DNA from: JAJDYQ01 sp963662865
Lineage (GTDB): Bacteria; Pseudomonadota; Gammaproteobacteria; JAJDYQ01
Direction: 5' to 3'
DNA length: 64,000 nucleotides
Assembly: GCA_963662865.1 (NCBI GenBank)
Contig: OY759969.1
Span: forward strand, 2,480,001-2,544,000
Positions 39,201 to 44,206 of the stretch are shown here, piece after piece (the first letter of the stretch is position 1; each line of letters opens with the position of its first letter). The notes under the pieces were generated by a model that was given only the letters and a program-made list of their open reading frames with translations, ran no database searches and had not been told where the DNA came from. Both the position numbers and the translations under genes were made by a program.

Positions 39201-40092
39201 ACACAATGTGACGGAGCGGTTGCAGGTTTGGGGTGCGGCGAGTTATGGCCTTGGCGACCTGGAGCAGACCTCGGCGTCCGGCAATTCGAGGCATGAAATT
39301 GAGCAGATGTCGGCCTCGGCCGGTATGCGCGGGACGCTGTTGGAGCGTTCGGTGGAGGAAGGCGGCCTGCAGCTGACGTTGACCTCGGATGCGACGCTGG
39401 CGCGTGTTGAGTCGGACGATGCCGACGGTGTATCGGGCATGACGGCGGACACGCAGCAGTTGCGTCTGGGTCTGGAGTGGTCCTGGCAGTTGCGGCAGGC
39501 CGACGGTGGCCGGGTGATTCCGGAACTGGAGTTGGGGATGCGCTATGACGACGGCGATACCAGCGACGGCCTGGGTGTGGAACTGGGCGGCGGCATCAGT
39601 TGGGAGTTGCCGGCCAGGGGGCTGACGCTGGATCTGCGAACCCGGCGTCTGCTGGACCATGATTCGTCAAAGCGGCGCGAGTGGGGTGTGTCGGGTTCGC
39701 TGCGGTTCGACCTGCAACCGGGTTCGGCTTATGGCCCGTCGCTGAGTGTGCGTCAGGAGTATGGCAACGCCCCGGCGTCGGGCGGTCTGGATCGATTGTT
39801 GTCGGATTCGCTGTCGGACGCGCTGGAGGAGGATTCATCGCAGCCCGGCCCGGTCTCAAGGCGCTGGAGCCTGAAGGGCGAGTGGGGCCTGGCCCTGGAT
39901 GACGGTGCCATGGGTGTGCCGTATGCGGGCCTGTCGTCGTCTGGTGCTGATCGTGACCTGACCCTGGGCTGGCGTCTGTTGTCGGTACCGGGCGGGCTGA
40001 ATACGGAGTTGGACATCAAGGCGCTGCGCCGCAGGAACGGCGAAGGCGAGACGAACCACGGTATCGGCGCACAATGGAAGCTGCGCTGGTAG
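24208..40092 (+). CDS. Giant secreted autotransporter-type surface protein with 42 Calx-beta-like modules
   Basis: One uninterrupted frame of 5294 codons. Residues 1-51 form a long signal peptide (hydrophobic core ALLLLALLTGFAPG, cleavage after GAAA). The passenger (about residues 52-4806) is a string of modules of roughly 100-120 residues; I count 42. Thirty carry a W-type core (S/T-x-NWxTxQTVTVT followed by an Asp-rich turn and LTHTASGG), and twelve look like ordinary Calx-beta repeats. Most modules end in VTVTDDD, whose Asp cluster suggests calcium binding between modules. A Gly-rich linker (about 4860-4890) leads into a C-terminal beta-barrel that ends in Trp (GAQWKLRW), as in type V autotransporters. 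A role as adhesin or surface fibre is inference. The gene is visibly more GC-rich than its neighbours. Confidence 0.85.
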   Translation: MRPQGYSGRNMTHTGGAGAGMDAAARSRWFNVQSALLLLALLTGFAPGAAAQSVDIGSASVTVAEDGDAEGGTAAYTVELGTQPAGNVEITVASDTATAATVSPLMLTFTSANWNAVQTVTVTGVDDDTVGERTASIGHSIESGDGMGYPDDGSLIIASVDVTITDDDAPVVDFAKTEAVVDESSGTHDVVVNLSPAQTSDTTITYTVIITGTAIAGEDYAALSGMVVVPANMTSADLSVVLIDDSVPEDNALLRLRLTAGEGYTLGSQVTYDLIIRNDDAAGVTITEADADTIVAEAGGTNTYSVVLDTQPSDSVEITATSDTATAATVSPTTLTFTTANWNTAQIVTVTGMNNDRDDAMDARTATISHGASSTDTDYGASLEIDDVEVEVTDDDMAGVTISETDADTIVTEAAGTDAYGVVLDTQPDGNVEITATSGTATAATVSPTTLTFTSANWNTAQTVTVTGVDDDVDNTGDERTASIGHRISSGDSGSYPAGGLSLDSVSVTVTDDDTDRVDIGSAVVTVGEDDGTAMYTVELGTRPAGNVEITVASDTATAATVNPLVLTFTMTNWDTAQTVTVTGVDDVLDNPGDERTASIGHSISSGDSGRYPTAGLSPASVDVTVTDDDTRGVAFDLTPGSTDVADRLAVDEGDTASYTAVLTTRPTGAVTVTITGHTGTDLTPAPASLTFTASDWNTEQTVTVTAAGDGDADNERIVLTHTLSGADYGAVAAGLVEVDITDAFQLTVSTTAVTVGEAGGTAMYTVELGRQPAGTVELTVASDTDTAATVSPTTLRFTSANWNTAQRVTVTGVDDDIDNAGDARMATLTHRVSSGDGAGYPTGVVSPVTVSATVTDDDTRGLMFDLTPGSDDDVSEVALNEGDSASYTAVLTSEPTGAVTVAIMGHPDLTPAPGSLTFTASDWDTEQTVTVTATDDANAIDERIVLTHTASGADYDAVQGEVAVDIEDTFPLSVAAAQVAEGGDLEFTVSLRSPAPAGGLQIRYATVDGRGLDSDADYQIATGGVDYTVIPASTLTIAEGDSEATITVSTTDDNIYESAHYLTLMLNDIRGQFNVGGTTATFTLDAAVASAVGTITDLDDRPTVEFDMGTFSVSERNSAEVRVRRASRPVSLVPTRVTFTIRDSTATRAGGDYAGPDSITLFFPPHTATQTFSIQGARIPILQNNVFERSKSFIVILDNNLEHVTLGFRSLSAVTILDDDQPRVGITADMNRITEGATATFTLEISNPAQEAQTFRLRLTTQGDFITPATVPVVLPAGQTRVTYRLPTVGDNVDESDGRVTVEIPNSGLPVPTQWTIRDGRESATVMVLDDDGVPTVGIAADHGQVSESDGARAVYTVTVSPPPSGTLDVSVVVSEDSDFIAETDERVHTVTIDSSGRGQLSLPLVNDGLDEADGMITAAIATDDAYRLSRFPDEIAATVEVWDDDGTTPGLAIASGASLVFEGSEAFISLLLTTAPREDVTVTISGHADTGLTLSPSSLTFTSANWNTDQDVFLNSRADANLENEMVTLTYRARGDNNRYDNVRLDTVITLVDSGTAVGVTLSRSGVTVNEASGTGAYTVVLDTQPTGDVEIAVTSTDESVATVAPASLSFTTGNWNTAQTVTVTGIADTVHNLGDRREASISHAISTANDGGGYTAALEIDEVTVTVTDDDGQALILAPAVVSITEGVTSAARNSYRVRLTDRPSANVTVVITGNPSGLTLSRSRLTFTRSNWNREQAVTLISNDDNAVDEVVMLRHTPSGGGYSVADAVTVMVTDIDETGLNFTAERLSMDENGSVSYAVTLASEPTAAVTVRVSDNPDHLMLSRSSLTFTTGNWNTAQTITLTGSEDSNAVDDTLTLTHTASGGDYDGVTGEVSVTVEEDRPSLALSESLIELQEGDSGTYTVVLTEQPVATVEVAITGDLAGLMRSRSSLSFTRGNWNRPQEITLTALEDSDGASAMGRLAHAASSGGFFLGVSDLQVRVADDEAGLVFSSADLSLIEDSSTAYTVRLAGAPTGTVNVAISASVAELSPQRPGIEFTPTNWMVPQRVTVSAGTDTNTIDDRATLTHTASGGGYDALTGELPVTLIDSGRAANVIVSETAVTVDEAGGTAGYTVLLASPPVGEVVITATTDMPSVAAVSPVRLSFTTDNWQVPQAVTVTGINDDSDNPGDSRTATIAHAIAMGDGGAYPVSGLSPAALTVTVTDDDDGDTPALVFAPAIVSVTEGAATNYTVALSTVPTASVTVAISGDSGTDLTLDGMSLTFTTVNWDTPQTVMVSAGEDDDMDDDRVMLTHTASAGGYNSVTGQVAVRVTDDDFLLSLAAATVAEGGDLEFTVTLPTPAAGDLTVSYVTTAGRGIAADADYRLATGSEDGSGEDYTIPSGTLTIDSGDTSGTITVPTREDDSYESDHYMTLTLTGIRGRFTIDGFAGDFTIGAMDVAAVGTITDAADRPQITIEAAEVYEEDGLASFVLTRIGVSLVPIEVRYASGAGTNVQPDADYTPVDGTLVFATEETAKTVDVPIVDDAVYEGPQTVSVMFETGEHAMLADPVIEAAIVDTQDLPTVRVVADMAGVTEGTSATFTVSASNAASTDGTVTFDLSVGGAFFAADIDDRIIVDLDAGETQASIEVATLSDTNDEQDGRVTLTLVASNRYEIAPDGGTATVRVMDDDGLPTVGIAAVEDVTEASGAQAVYTITVSPAPTTSLDVSVNVSEQGDFIAAADERSYTVSVGSGGTAQLAIDIVNDQGDEADGTVTATIAANAAYVVALEPDNAAAVSVTDDDSTPPGLRFSERMLSVDEGDGIGYGVRLAGTPTAAVTVAVTGIPDDLMADETSLTFTASGWNTAQTITITAAEDADAMDEMAVTLTHTATGGDYDLVTGEVTVTVADDDEPGLRLAPDRVSVTEGGAGAGYTVRLTSEPSAMVAVAITGNPDDLMLDETRLLFTPGNWNAVQTVTVTASEDDDGMNDTVTLTHTASGGDYGLVRGEVAVLIADNDVGLVLNPTELTVMEGSTEAYTVRLTTEPTAAVTVAVTGNPEGLTLDETSLTFTASNWDTAQTITVSAGQDADAVDTMAATLTHTASAGGYDRVTGGVVVTVMDDDEGGLVLNPTSLALTEGGSLSYTAVLTARPVVAAMTIQITGDAGTDLTLSTTSLTFTSGNWDTAQTVTVTAAADPDPADDRVTLTHAALIGGYVSVVGELQVAVSDPGEGGLVFTPERLDAVEGTTATYTVALTVAPASAVTVGIEVSGAPGVSVDSASLVFTTTDWMVAQTVMVPVGTDTNAVDETAIVRHTASGGGYDTVTGEVRVTVSDDDAVGLVLDPTLLTLAEGGSERYTVTLASEPTVDVIVAIAGAGDGLTLSASRLTFMPENWDTGQAITVTAGQDNDMVNNSAILTHRAAGGEYNAVSGTLDVTVADSAAGVTANRVRATLGEGDSTGYTLMLNTQPAADVTVGVTSDDTDVVTVDSASLMFTPSNWDTPQTVTVTGVDDAINNPGGVRTAVIRHAVTTGDGGDYPDTLDIDGVTVTVSDDDVPSISVAPANSVITEGGNARFVVTASPAPSTDLTINVAVAVAEVPGGGFVEPTEAGRRVVMLPVGETSLTYTVPTQGDDLDEPDGRVSVTVNDGDGYQVGDPAMATVTVRDDERTQLVGSSIAVSRTAIAESGANNSADITLTLVQPLVAGQELFIPLSITGFGSAPRAVANTHFTLGLKAGAANSGVTLLTSGTHPVGVTTVTASAQDPLVRFAGAGARVAELELTALNNNDPEETRAAFIVTGTGTGRSQHGLGGGGQETRTVSPAGIFIIDDDGPSTASITWTRNPFPSVLEDEGPFQPVVTLSRALVNDLEIPLQFTDETATVGEDYQPPAVLIVPGGSTTAFASITILDDDVAEGRETFRVAFDLANLPEGVTVAADGITEASLIIVDNDSAGLSLAPENLRVDEGGSAGYTVALTSEPVSEVTVEVTGHAATDLTLTPAPTSLTFTSANWNAGQTVTVTAAVDGDASDDTVTLTHTTDSMDSNYAAVTVDTTVTITDADAPGVIISRAAVGDSGEIGEASGADSYTVRLNTAPAIDTVITVTSDRPATAMVSPTSLLFTPSNWSTEQVVTVTGIDDRIDNLDDRRMALIGHRIAAGDGDGGGYPDGLDIAGVTVTVTDDDTADVTLSTTGVMVAEDGGMDSYTVVLDTQPASDVVIDIRAAMPGVTTAPTALTFTSSDWEAAQTVTVMGVDDAIDNDIRMVPLRHFITTGARGYPRGASGDVVTVTVVGDNDAVLGLRFSTLVVELDEGASTPYTVALGSEPTTEVTVTISGHGGTDLTPDVAGLTFTTDNWDRPQTVTLTAGQDADADDDTATLTHTAAGGDYDLIIATVAVTVTDDERPRLLLSDTTVSMDEGTTTTYTVALGSEPTAAVTVTISGHDGLALELDATRLLFTTGNWDTPQVVTLTANQDAGGRDDTVTLTHTAAGGSYGSVTGNVVVTVTDDDMPRLAFSMTDVDVDEGATTIYTVVLGGEPTADVTVTIGGHGGPALGLDATRLLFTTGNWDTPQVVTLTANQDAGGDDDTVTLTHTAAGGGYGSVTGNVVVTVTDDDMPRLAFSMTDVDVDEGTTTTYTVALGSEPTADVTVTIGGHGGTALGLDATRLLFTTGNWDTPQVVTLTANQDAGGRDDTVTLTHTAAGGGYGSVTGNVVVTVMDDDMPRLLLPDTTVRMDEGTTTTYTVALGSEPTAAVTVTISGHGGTALELDATRLLFTTGNWDTPQVVMLTANQDAGGRDDTVTLTHTAAGGGYGAVTGVVTVTITDDDDSGLTEEMETAQAMWLPRFGLMAVEHMLGGLEYRFSVTDRPPGLSGNVSGLPRGRALNADAGGDAPGYGLGVGGFGRSGAGGDGLGAGSIDRMLNLSRSLSLRDMLRGSRFLYSDQDGVSVWGQTSYSRYEDAQGGISVDGEVTTGMLGVDSDNGRTLLGLALSYSDGDGDWRGALGSGGLSSTLTSLLPYIRHNVTERLQVWGAASYGLGDLEQTSASGNSRHEIEQMSASAGMRGTLLERSVEEGGLQLTLTSDATLARVESDDADGVSGMTADTQQLRLGLEWSWQLRQADGGRVIPELELGMRYDDGDTSDGLGVELGGGISWELPARGLTLDLRTRRLLDHDSSKRREWGVSGSLRFDLQPGSAYGPSLSVRQEYGNAPASGGLDRLLSDSLSDALEEDSSQPGPVSRRWSLKGEWGLALDDGAMGVPYAGLSSSGADRDLTLGWRLLSVPGGLNTELDIKALRRRNGEGETNHGIGAQWKLRW
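27118..28551 (+). repeat. Four-module block A in the giant gene
   Basis: Modules 9 to 12, all of the classic Calx-beta type, starting FPLSVAAAQVAEGGDLEFTV. The same four module types recur in the same order at 31168-32568 (block B), for example TVGIAADHGQVSESDGARAV against TVGIAAVEDVTEASGAQAV in the fourth. This points to an ancient duplication of a set of four modules. Confidence 0.7.
31168..32568 (+). repeat. Four-module block B in the giant gene (paralogue of block A)
   Basis: Modules 21 to 24, starting FLLSLAAATVAEGGDLEFTV and ending VTDDDS. The order and type match block A at 27118-28551, with clear sequence divergence, so the duplication is not recent. Confidence 0.7.
37354..38625 (+). 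repeat. Four tandem 318-bp repeats at the end of the passenger region
   Basis: Units start at 37354, 37672, 37990 and 38308, each exactly 318 bp (106 residues), and are nearly identical in their second halves (LLFTTGNWDTPQVV, TANQDAGG, DDTVTLTHTAAGG). The first and fourth begin with a PRLLL.DTTV type; the second and third begin with PRLAFSMTDVDVDEG. The ABBA pattern suggests recent recombination or gene conversion among units, and makes copy-number change likely. Confidence 0.9.
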
Positions 40093-40202
40093 CGGGTCAA
40101 TACGCCCGGCCCGGGTATCGGTGGCGTTGATGTGGGGCCGGATGGTGGCGGCTTCCGCTCTGACACCTTCCGGTGCCGCATGAGTAGAATTGCAACCGCC
40201 TG

Positions 40203-41558
40203 CTAGGGGAATGACTGGGTTTGGTAGCGATAGACCTTTATCGTTGAGCTCCAGTGGTCATATGGCAGTGCGGCTTTGCGCTTCAGTTCGCGCCAGAATT
40301 GGCTTTTTTCCGGCAGGCTTTCCCACACGGAGGGTAGAAAGGTGCCGCGCTGGCCGGTGTCTTCGAGTATAAGGCCGTCCACGCCGGGACGGAGCTGCCG
40401 GATTAAGTCTTCTTCGGAAGAAAAGCCTATGGGGCTGACCGGGGTCAGTATGGAGATGTGTATATCCAGTTCGTCGAATTCTTCCTCGGATAAGGCGGGG
40501 AAACGTGGGTCCTGGAATGCGGCGGCATAGGCATTTGCGCTGATATCGCTTACCAGCGACCGCCTCGCCTCAAGTGAACCGACGCAGCCTCTTAACTGGC
40601 CATGCTTATGCAGCGTTACGAACGTTGCGCGTTGATGGCGCAGGTGCCTGTGGTATGCGTTTGTGTCGATGGGCAGGGCTCGGTCATGTTGCAGGCCATG
40701 CCGGATGGATTGGCGCGCAATCTCGATGAGTTGTTGTCCTTCATTCCAGGTATATCGGCTTTCGATGACGGGCAGGGTGAGAATATACGCCCCATAGCCG
40801 ACAACGCGGCGTTTGTTCCCGGCGGTATCGCCTGAGTTACGCAGGTCTATCATTTTAATGTCATAGCCCTGCTTTCTGGCCAGATAGAGCAGGCCGCTTA
40901 TCGGGTTTCGGCCGCAGGCATCTTCGTAAGTGAGTTTTTCATATTCCAGTCGGGTAATGTGTGCCGATGTGGTTCGGTCTCGTTGTTGGGCCGCCTCATA
41001 GTCCAGAAAGTGGCTCAGGTCGGAGCTGATAACGATGAGCGTCTCTTCGCCTCCCCATAGCGTTTCCAGTAATTCGGCGATTTCCTGAGCAGATGCGTCC
41101 CCCACCACAAAAGGTACAAGTTTGAAGTCTTGCAGACAGGTTTGCAGGAAGGGGAGGTGTACCTCCAGGCTGTGTTCCTGTGCATGGGCCAGATCGGAGG
41201 TGGTGACCTGGTGCAGGTCGGAAATTTTTTCTATGGCATCCGTATCTATCGAGATGGCTCCCAGGGGGGTGGTAAATTGATGGACGCTGACTGTCGCCAG
41301 ACCGTTTACGGCGATGCGATGCGCAGGGCCGAGCAGTACGACCCGTTTTATCTGTTTGCGAACCGGTTTGAGTCGGGCATAGGCGGTTGCGGCCACAGGT
41401 CCCGAATAGATATAACCGGCATGGGGTACGATCATGGCTTTCGGGGCCGCGGATACGGTGCGGGTATTGTCCAGATATTGGCTCAGTATCGCTTTTAATT
41501 CAGATGCCTGCGCAGGATAAAATGATCCTGCCACGGCTGCCGGGCGGGATGTCGTCAT
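40203..41558 (-). CDS. AmmeMemoRadiSam system fusion protein: Memo (B) - AMMECR1 (A)
   Basis: 451 residues in two domains. Residues 1 to about 265 are a Memo-type domain with AVAGSFYPAQASELK, MIVPHAGYIYSGPVAATAY, GPAHRIAV, EHSLEVHLPFLQ and ISSDLSHFLDY; the His and other residues in these motifs form a metal site in relatives. Residues about 270-451 are an AMMECR1 domain with FVTLHKHGQLRGCVGSLEAR, FQDPRFPALS, GVDGLILED and GTFLPSVWESL. In many prokaryotes these two are separate genes next to a radical SAM enzyme; here they are fused and the radical SAM gene is divergent at 41790. The chemistry is unknown. Its ATG is overlapped (ATGA) by the stop of a small Cys-rich ORF upstream. Confidence 0.92.
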   Translation of the reverse strand: MTTSRPAAVAGSFYPAQASELKAILSQYLDNTRTVSAAPKAMIVPHAGYIYSGPVAATAYARLKPVRKQIKRVVLLGPAHRIAVNGLATVSVHQFTTPLGAISIDTDAIEKISDLHQVTTSDLAHAQEHSLEVHLPFLQTCLQDFKLVPFVVGDASAQEIAELLETLWGGEETLIVISSDLSHFLDYEAAQQRDRTTSAHITRLEYEKLTYEDACGRNPISGLLYLARKQGYDIKMIDLRNSGDTAGNKRRVVGYGAYILTLPVIESRYTWNEGQQLIEIARQSIRHGLQHDRALPIDTNAYHRHLRHQRATFVTLHKHGQLRGCVGSLEARRSLVSDISANAYAAAFQDPRFPALSEEEFDELDIHISILTPVSPIGFSSEEDLIRQLRPGVDGLILEDTGQRGTFLPSVWESLPEKSQFWRELKRKAALPYDHWSSTIKVYRYQTQSFP

Positions 41559-41680
41559 AACGATGCCCCATCAATTCGTTTGCAGATGGGGCTGTGACAG
41601 CGAATGCCGTCTGTACGCCCTCTGGCCCGGAAGCTGAATGGAACGTCTCCACGGTGACATTTGTCCTGACAGGTGTGCAT
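41555..41680 (-). CDS. Tiny Cys-rich ORF coupled to the Memo-AMMECR1 gene
   Basis: 41 codons from an ATG with GGAG nine bases upstream. The peptide carries two Cys pairs (TCQDKC near the start, RCHSPIC later) that could form a small zinc-ribbon-like or metal-binding knuckle. Its TGA overlaps the ATG of the Memo-AMMECR1 gene (ATGA on the minus strand, 41555-41558), a typical sign of translational coupling. The same frame extends upstream to 41788, but that part overlaps the divergent promoter region. I do not recognise a family. It could be a genuine small component of the system or chance. Confidence 0.4.
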   Translation of the reverse strand: MHTCQDKCHRGDVPFSFRARGRTDGIRCHSPICKRIDGASL

Positions 41681-41789
41681 GACTTCATTCTCCACTGATT
41701 CATCTGACTGGATTATAACGCCGAAAAATCGCCCTGCCTGTAATATGGGCGCGTTATACTTCGGATTGTGGGGAGGTATCTGAACCAAT

Positions 41790-42896
41790 ATGAGCGATAC
41801 TCCAATTGAATCGGGCGTGCCGGTAACGCCGACCCGATACTGGCACGGTCTGGATGACGGGCGGGTGCAGTGTGATCTCTGTCCCCGCCATTGTCGTCTT
41901 CACGAAGGTAAGCGGGGATTGTGCTTTGTCCGGGCACGTCAAGGCGATGAGATTGTTTTAACCACCTATGGGCGGTCCAGTGGCTTTTGTATTGACCCGG
42001 TAGAAAAAAAGCCGCTCAATCATTTTTTGCCGGGAACTCCGATTCTGTCTTTCGGCACGGCCGGGTGTAATCTGGCCTGTAAGTTTTGCCAGAACTGGGA
42101 TATCAGCAAGTCGCGTGAAACGGATACGCTTGCTGCAACCGCCACGCCTGAAGCCATTGCAATGGCGGCGCGGCAGAGTGGTTGTCAGAGCGTGGCTTAT
42201 ACCTATAACGATCCGGTCATATTTATGGAATATGCCATCGACATCGCCCGGGCCTGCAAGGAAAAAGGGATCAAATCTGTTGCTGTTACGGCCGGGTATA
42301 TTGATGAAAGGCCCAGGGAAGTTTTTTTCAGGCACATGGATGCCGCCAATATCGATTTAAAGGCGTTTACGGAGGATTTTTATCACCGATTGACCGGAGC
42401 GCACCTGCAACCAGTGCTCGATACGTTGATTTATCTCAAGCAGGAAACCAAAGTCTGGTTTGAGTTAACGACGCTGGTGATCCCCGGTGAGAATGACTCG
42501 GAAAAGGAGTTTGAGGAAATGACGCAGTGGATTGTGGGGCATCTGGGGCCCGATGTCCCCATTCATTTTACCGCGTTCCATCCGGACTGGAAAATGCGCG
42601 ATGTGCCTCCTACGCCCGCCAGTACCCTCATTCGGGCGGCGGGTATCGCCCGCATGAACGGGATACGCTACGCCTATGTCGGGAATGTTCACGACAGGCA
42701 TTATGGCAGCACCTGGTGTCATGCATGTGGAGAGCTGCTCATGGAACGGGATTGGTATGTTCTGGGGGAGTGCAATCTGGACCAGAGGGGTTGCTGTTCC
42801 AACTGCGGCGCGTTGTGCGCCGGAGTCTTCCAATCGCGCCCGGGTGACTGGGGGGCGCGGCGTAAGAAGGTTGTGATTGATTCGGGGCTTGCATAG
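41790..42896 (+). CDS. amrS: AmmeMemoRadiSam system radical SAM enzyme
   Basis: 368 residues. The N-terminal region has a cysteine cluster (CDLCPRHCRLHEGKRGLC, residues 28-45). The radical SAM motif CNLACKFC (Cys93, Cys97, Cys100) binds the 4Fe-4S cluster, and PILSFGTAG precedes it. A C-terminal Cys-rich part (WCHACGELL and CCSNCGALC) may hold further metal. This is the PflA-like AmrS radical SAM protein that accompanies AMMECR1 and Memo homologues; its substrate is unknown. It is divergent from the Memo-AMMECR1 fusion and convergent with sat, with about 10 bases between the stops. Confidence 0.92.
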   Translation: MSDTPIESGVPVTPTRYWHGLDDGRVQCDLCPRHCRLHEGKRGLCFVRARQGDEIVLTTYGRSSGFCIDPVEKKPLNHFLPGTPILSFGTAGCNLACKFCQNWDISKSRETDTLAATATPEAIAMAARQSGCQSVAYTYNDPVIFMEYAIDIARACKEKGIKSVAVTAGYIDERPREVFFRHMDAANIDLKAFTEDFYHRLTGAHLQPVLDTLIYLKQETKVWFELTTLVIPGENDSEKEFEEMTQWIVGHLGPDVPIHFTAFHPDWKMRDVPPTPASTLIRAAGIARMNGIRYAYVGNVHDRHYGSTWCHACGELLMERDWYVLGECNLDQRGCCSNCGALCAGVFQSRPGDWGARRKKVVIDSGLA

Positions 42897-42906
42897 ACGA
42901 GTCGGT

Positions 42907-44088
42907 TCATAAGGACTGATAGTATTCAATTAGAATCTGCGCAACTTCCGGGCGTGAAAATTCCTTTGGCGGGGCTGCACCGGTACTCAGCATTTCACGT
43001 ACCTTTGTACCGGAAAGCAGGATGAAGTCTTCTTTTGTGTGATCGGGTGCTTCGCGCATCATCACAACCTTGTTCAGCTTCCTGGACCAGGCGGTGTGGT
43101 CGGCCTTGAAGATTTCGATTTCCAGTGTGCCTTCAGGGATGTTGTCGAAGATTTCCTGGGCCTCGAATGCACCATAGTAGTCGCCCACACCGGCGTGGTC
43201 GCGGCCGATAATGAAGTGAGTGGCCCCCATGTTCTGACGGAATACTGCATGCAGAACGGCCTCGCGGGGGCCGGCATACAGCATGTCGAAACCGTAACCG
43301 GTGACCATCGCGCTGTTTGGCGGGAAGTATAGTTCAACCATTTTACGAATCGCTGCATCACGGACCGGGGCGGGAATGTCGCCTTTCTTCAGTTTGCCCA
43401 GTAACATGTGGATAACCAGACCGTCACAGCCCAAGCGTTCCATTGCCATGTGGCACAGTTCTTCGTGTGCCAGATGCATTGGGTTGCGGGTCTGGAAGGC
43501 AACCACTTTGTGCCAGCCGTGTTCGGCGATCTCGCTACGAATCTCTACTGCGGTACGGAAGGTATCCGGGAATTCAGTGGAGAAGTATGCAAAGTTCAGG
43601 ACTTCAATCGGGCCTGAAACTGCCGTCCTGCCCTGAGAATTGAAAGCGGTTACACCGGGGTGCCCTGTGTCGGTTGTGCCGTAAACCTGCTCGGTAATGG
43701 TTGCCATCTGTTCGTCAGTAAATTCTTCGATGGCTTCAATGTCCTGAACGGCAATGACCGGGTTGCCTTTTGCGTTAGGGTCGCGCAGGGCGATGCGCCT
43801 GGCGTCTCCGATGTCGGCAGTGCCTTCAATCAGGTTTAATACCGGGGTTGGCCAGAAGGTACCGTCGGTCATGTGCATGTCTTTGGCAACGGCTACGGCG
43901 TCAGTCATATTCATGTAGCCCGTTAGCGGGTTGAAATAGCCGGCGCCCATCATGACGGCGTTGGCCGCAGTAGCAGAGCTGACCAGCAGCGAAGGCAGGC
44001 TCTGTGCCTCTCTTTGCAGTTCGTCGTTCTTGTCCGGGTCATATACAAATAACGGATTGAGCCGGGCCGATCCGTGTGGTTTTATCAT
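42907..44088 (-). CDS. sat: ATP sulfurylase (homomeric Sat type)
   Basis: 393 residues. The nucleotide-binding motifs are QTRNPMHLAHEELC (HxxH version of the family) and GRDHAGVGDYYG, with the C-terminal LSGTKVREML. Length and motifs match the monomer-type Sat used by sulfate reducers and sulfur oxidisers rather than the CysD/CysN assimilatory complex. In sulfur-oxidising bacteria Sat works in reverse to make ATP from APS, and no apr genes are in the window, so direction is unknown. The ATG has AGGAG six bases upstream. The 118-base region before it contains two hairpins. Confidence 0.95.
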   Translation of the reverse strand: MIKPHGSARLNPLFVYDPDKNDELQREAQSLPSLLVSSATAANAVMMGAGYFNPLTGYMNMTDAVAVAKDMHMTDGTFWPTPVLNLIEGTADIGDARRIALRDPNAKGNPVIAVQDIEAIEEFTDEQMATITEQVYGTTDTGHPGVTAFNSQGRTAVSGPIEVLNFAYFSTEFPDTFRTAVEIRSEIAEHGWHKVVAFQTRNPMHLAHEELCHMAMERLGCDGLVIHMLLGKLKKGDIPAPVRDAAIRKMVELYFPPNSAMVTGYGFDMLYAGPREAVLHAVFRQNMGATHFIIGRDHAGVGDYYGAFEAQEIFDNIPEGTLEIEIFKADHTAWSRKLNKVVMMREAPDHTKEDFILLSGTKVREMLSTGAAPPKEFSRPEVAQILIEYYQSL

Positions 44089-44134
44089 CTTGTCTCCTGT
44101 TTAAGTGGTTGAATTTAATCAGAGGTCCTGAACG

Positions 44135-44149
44135 GGTCCGGCCCGGACC
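44135..44149. promoter_or_regulatory. Perfect palindrome upstream of sat
   Basis: ggtccggcccggacc, a 15-base palindrome with a single central base, 47 bases upstream of the sat start on the minus strand and 58 bases after the aroG stop. It could be an operator or part of a transcription-termination hairpin. No T run follows on either strand. Confidence 0.35.
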
Positions 44150-44163
44150 TGTCGGGGTACGGT

Positions 44164-44191
44164 AAACAATCATGCGTTTTTTGTTTCCCTT
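44164..44191 (-). repeat. Short hairpin repeat with aaaaaacgcatg core, copy 1
   Basis: On the minus strand, gggaaacaa and ttgtttacc arms enclose aaaacgcatga. The same unit occurs at 48560-48590 with two to four differences. Both copies lie just after the 3' end of a minus-strand gene (aroG here, the DUF3565 gene there), so a termination role is possible. Confidence 0.5.
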
Positions 44192-44206
44192 ATCAAGATC
44201 AATGGC

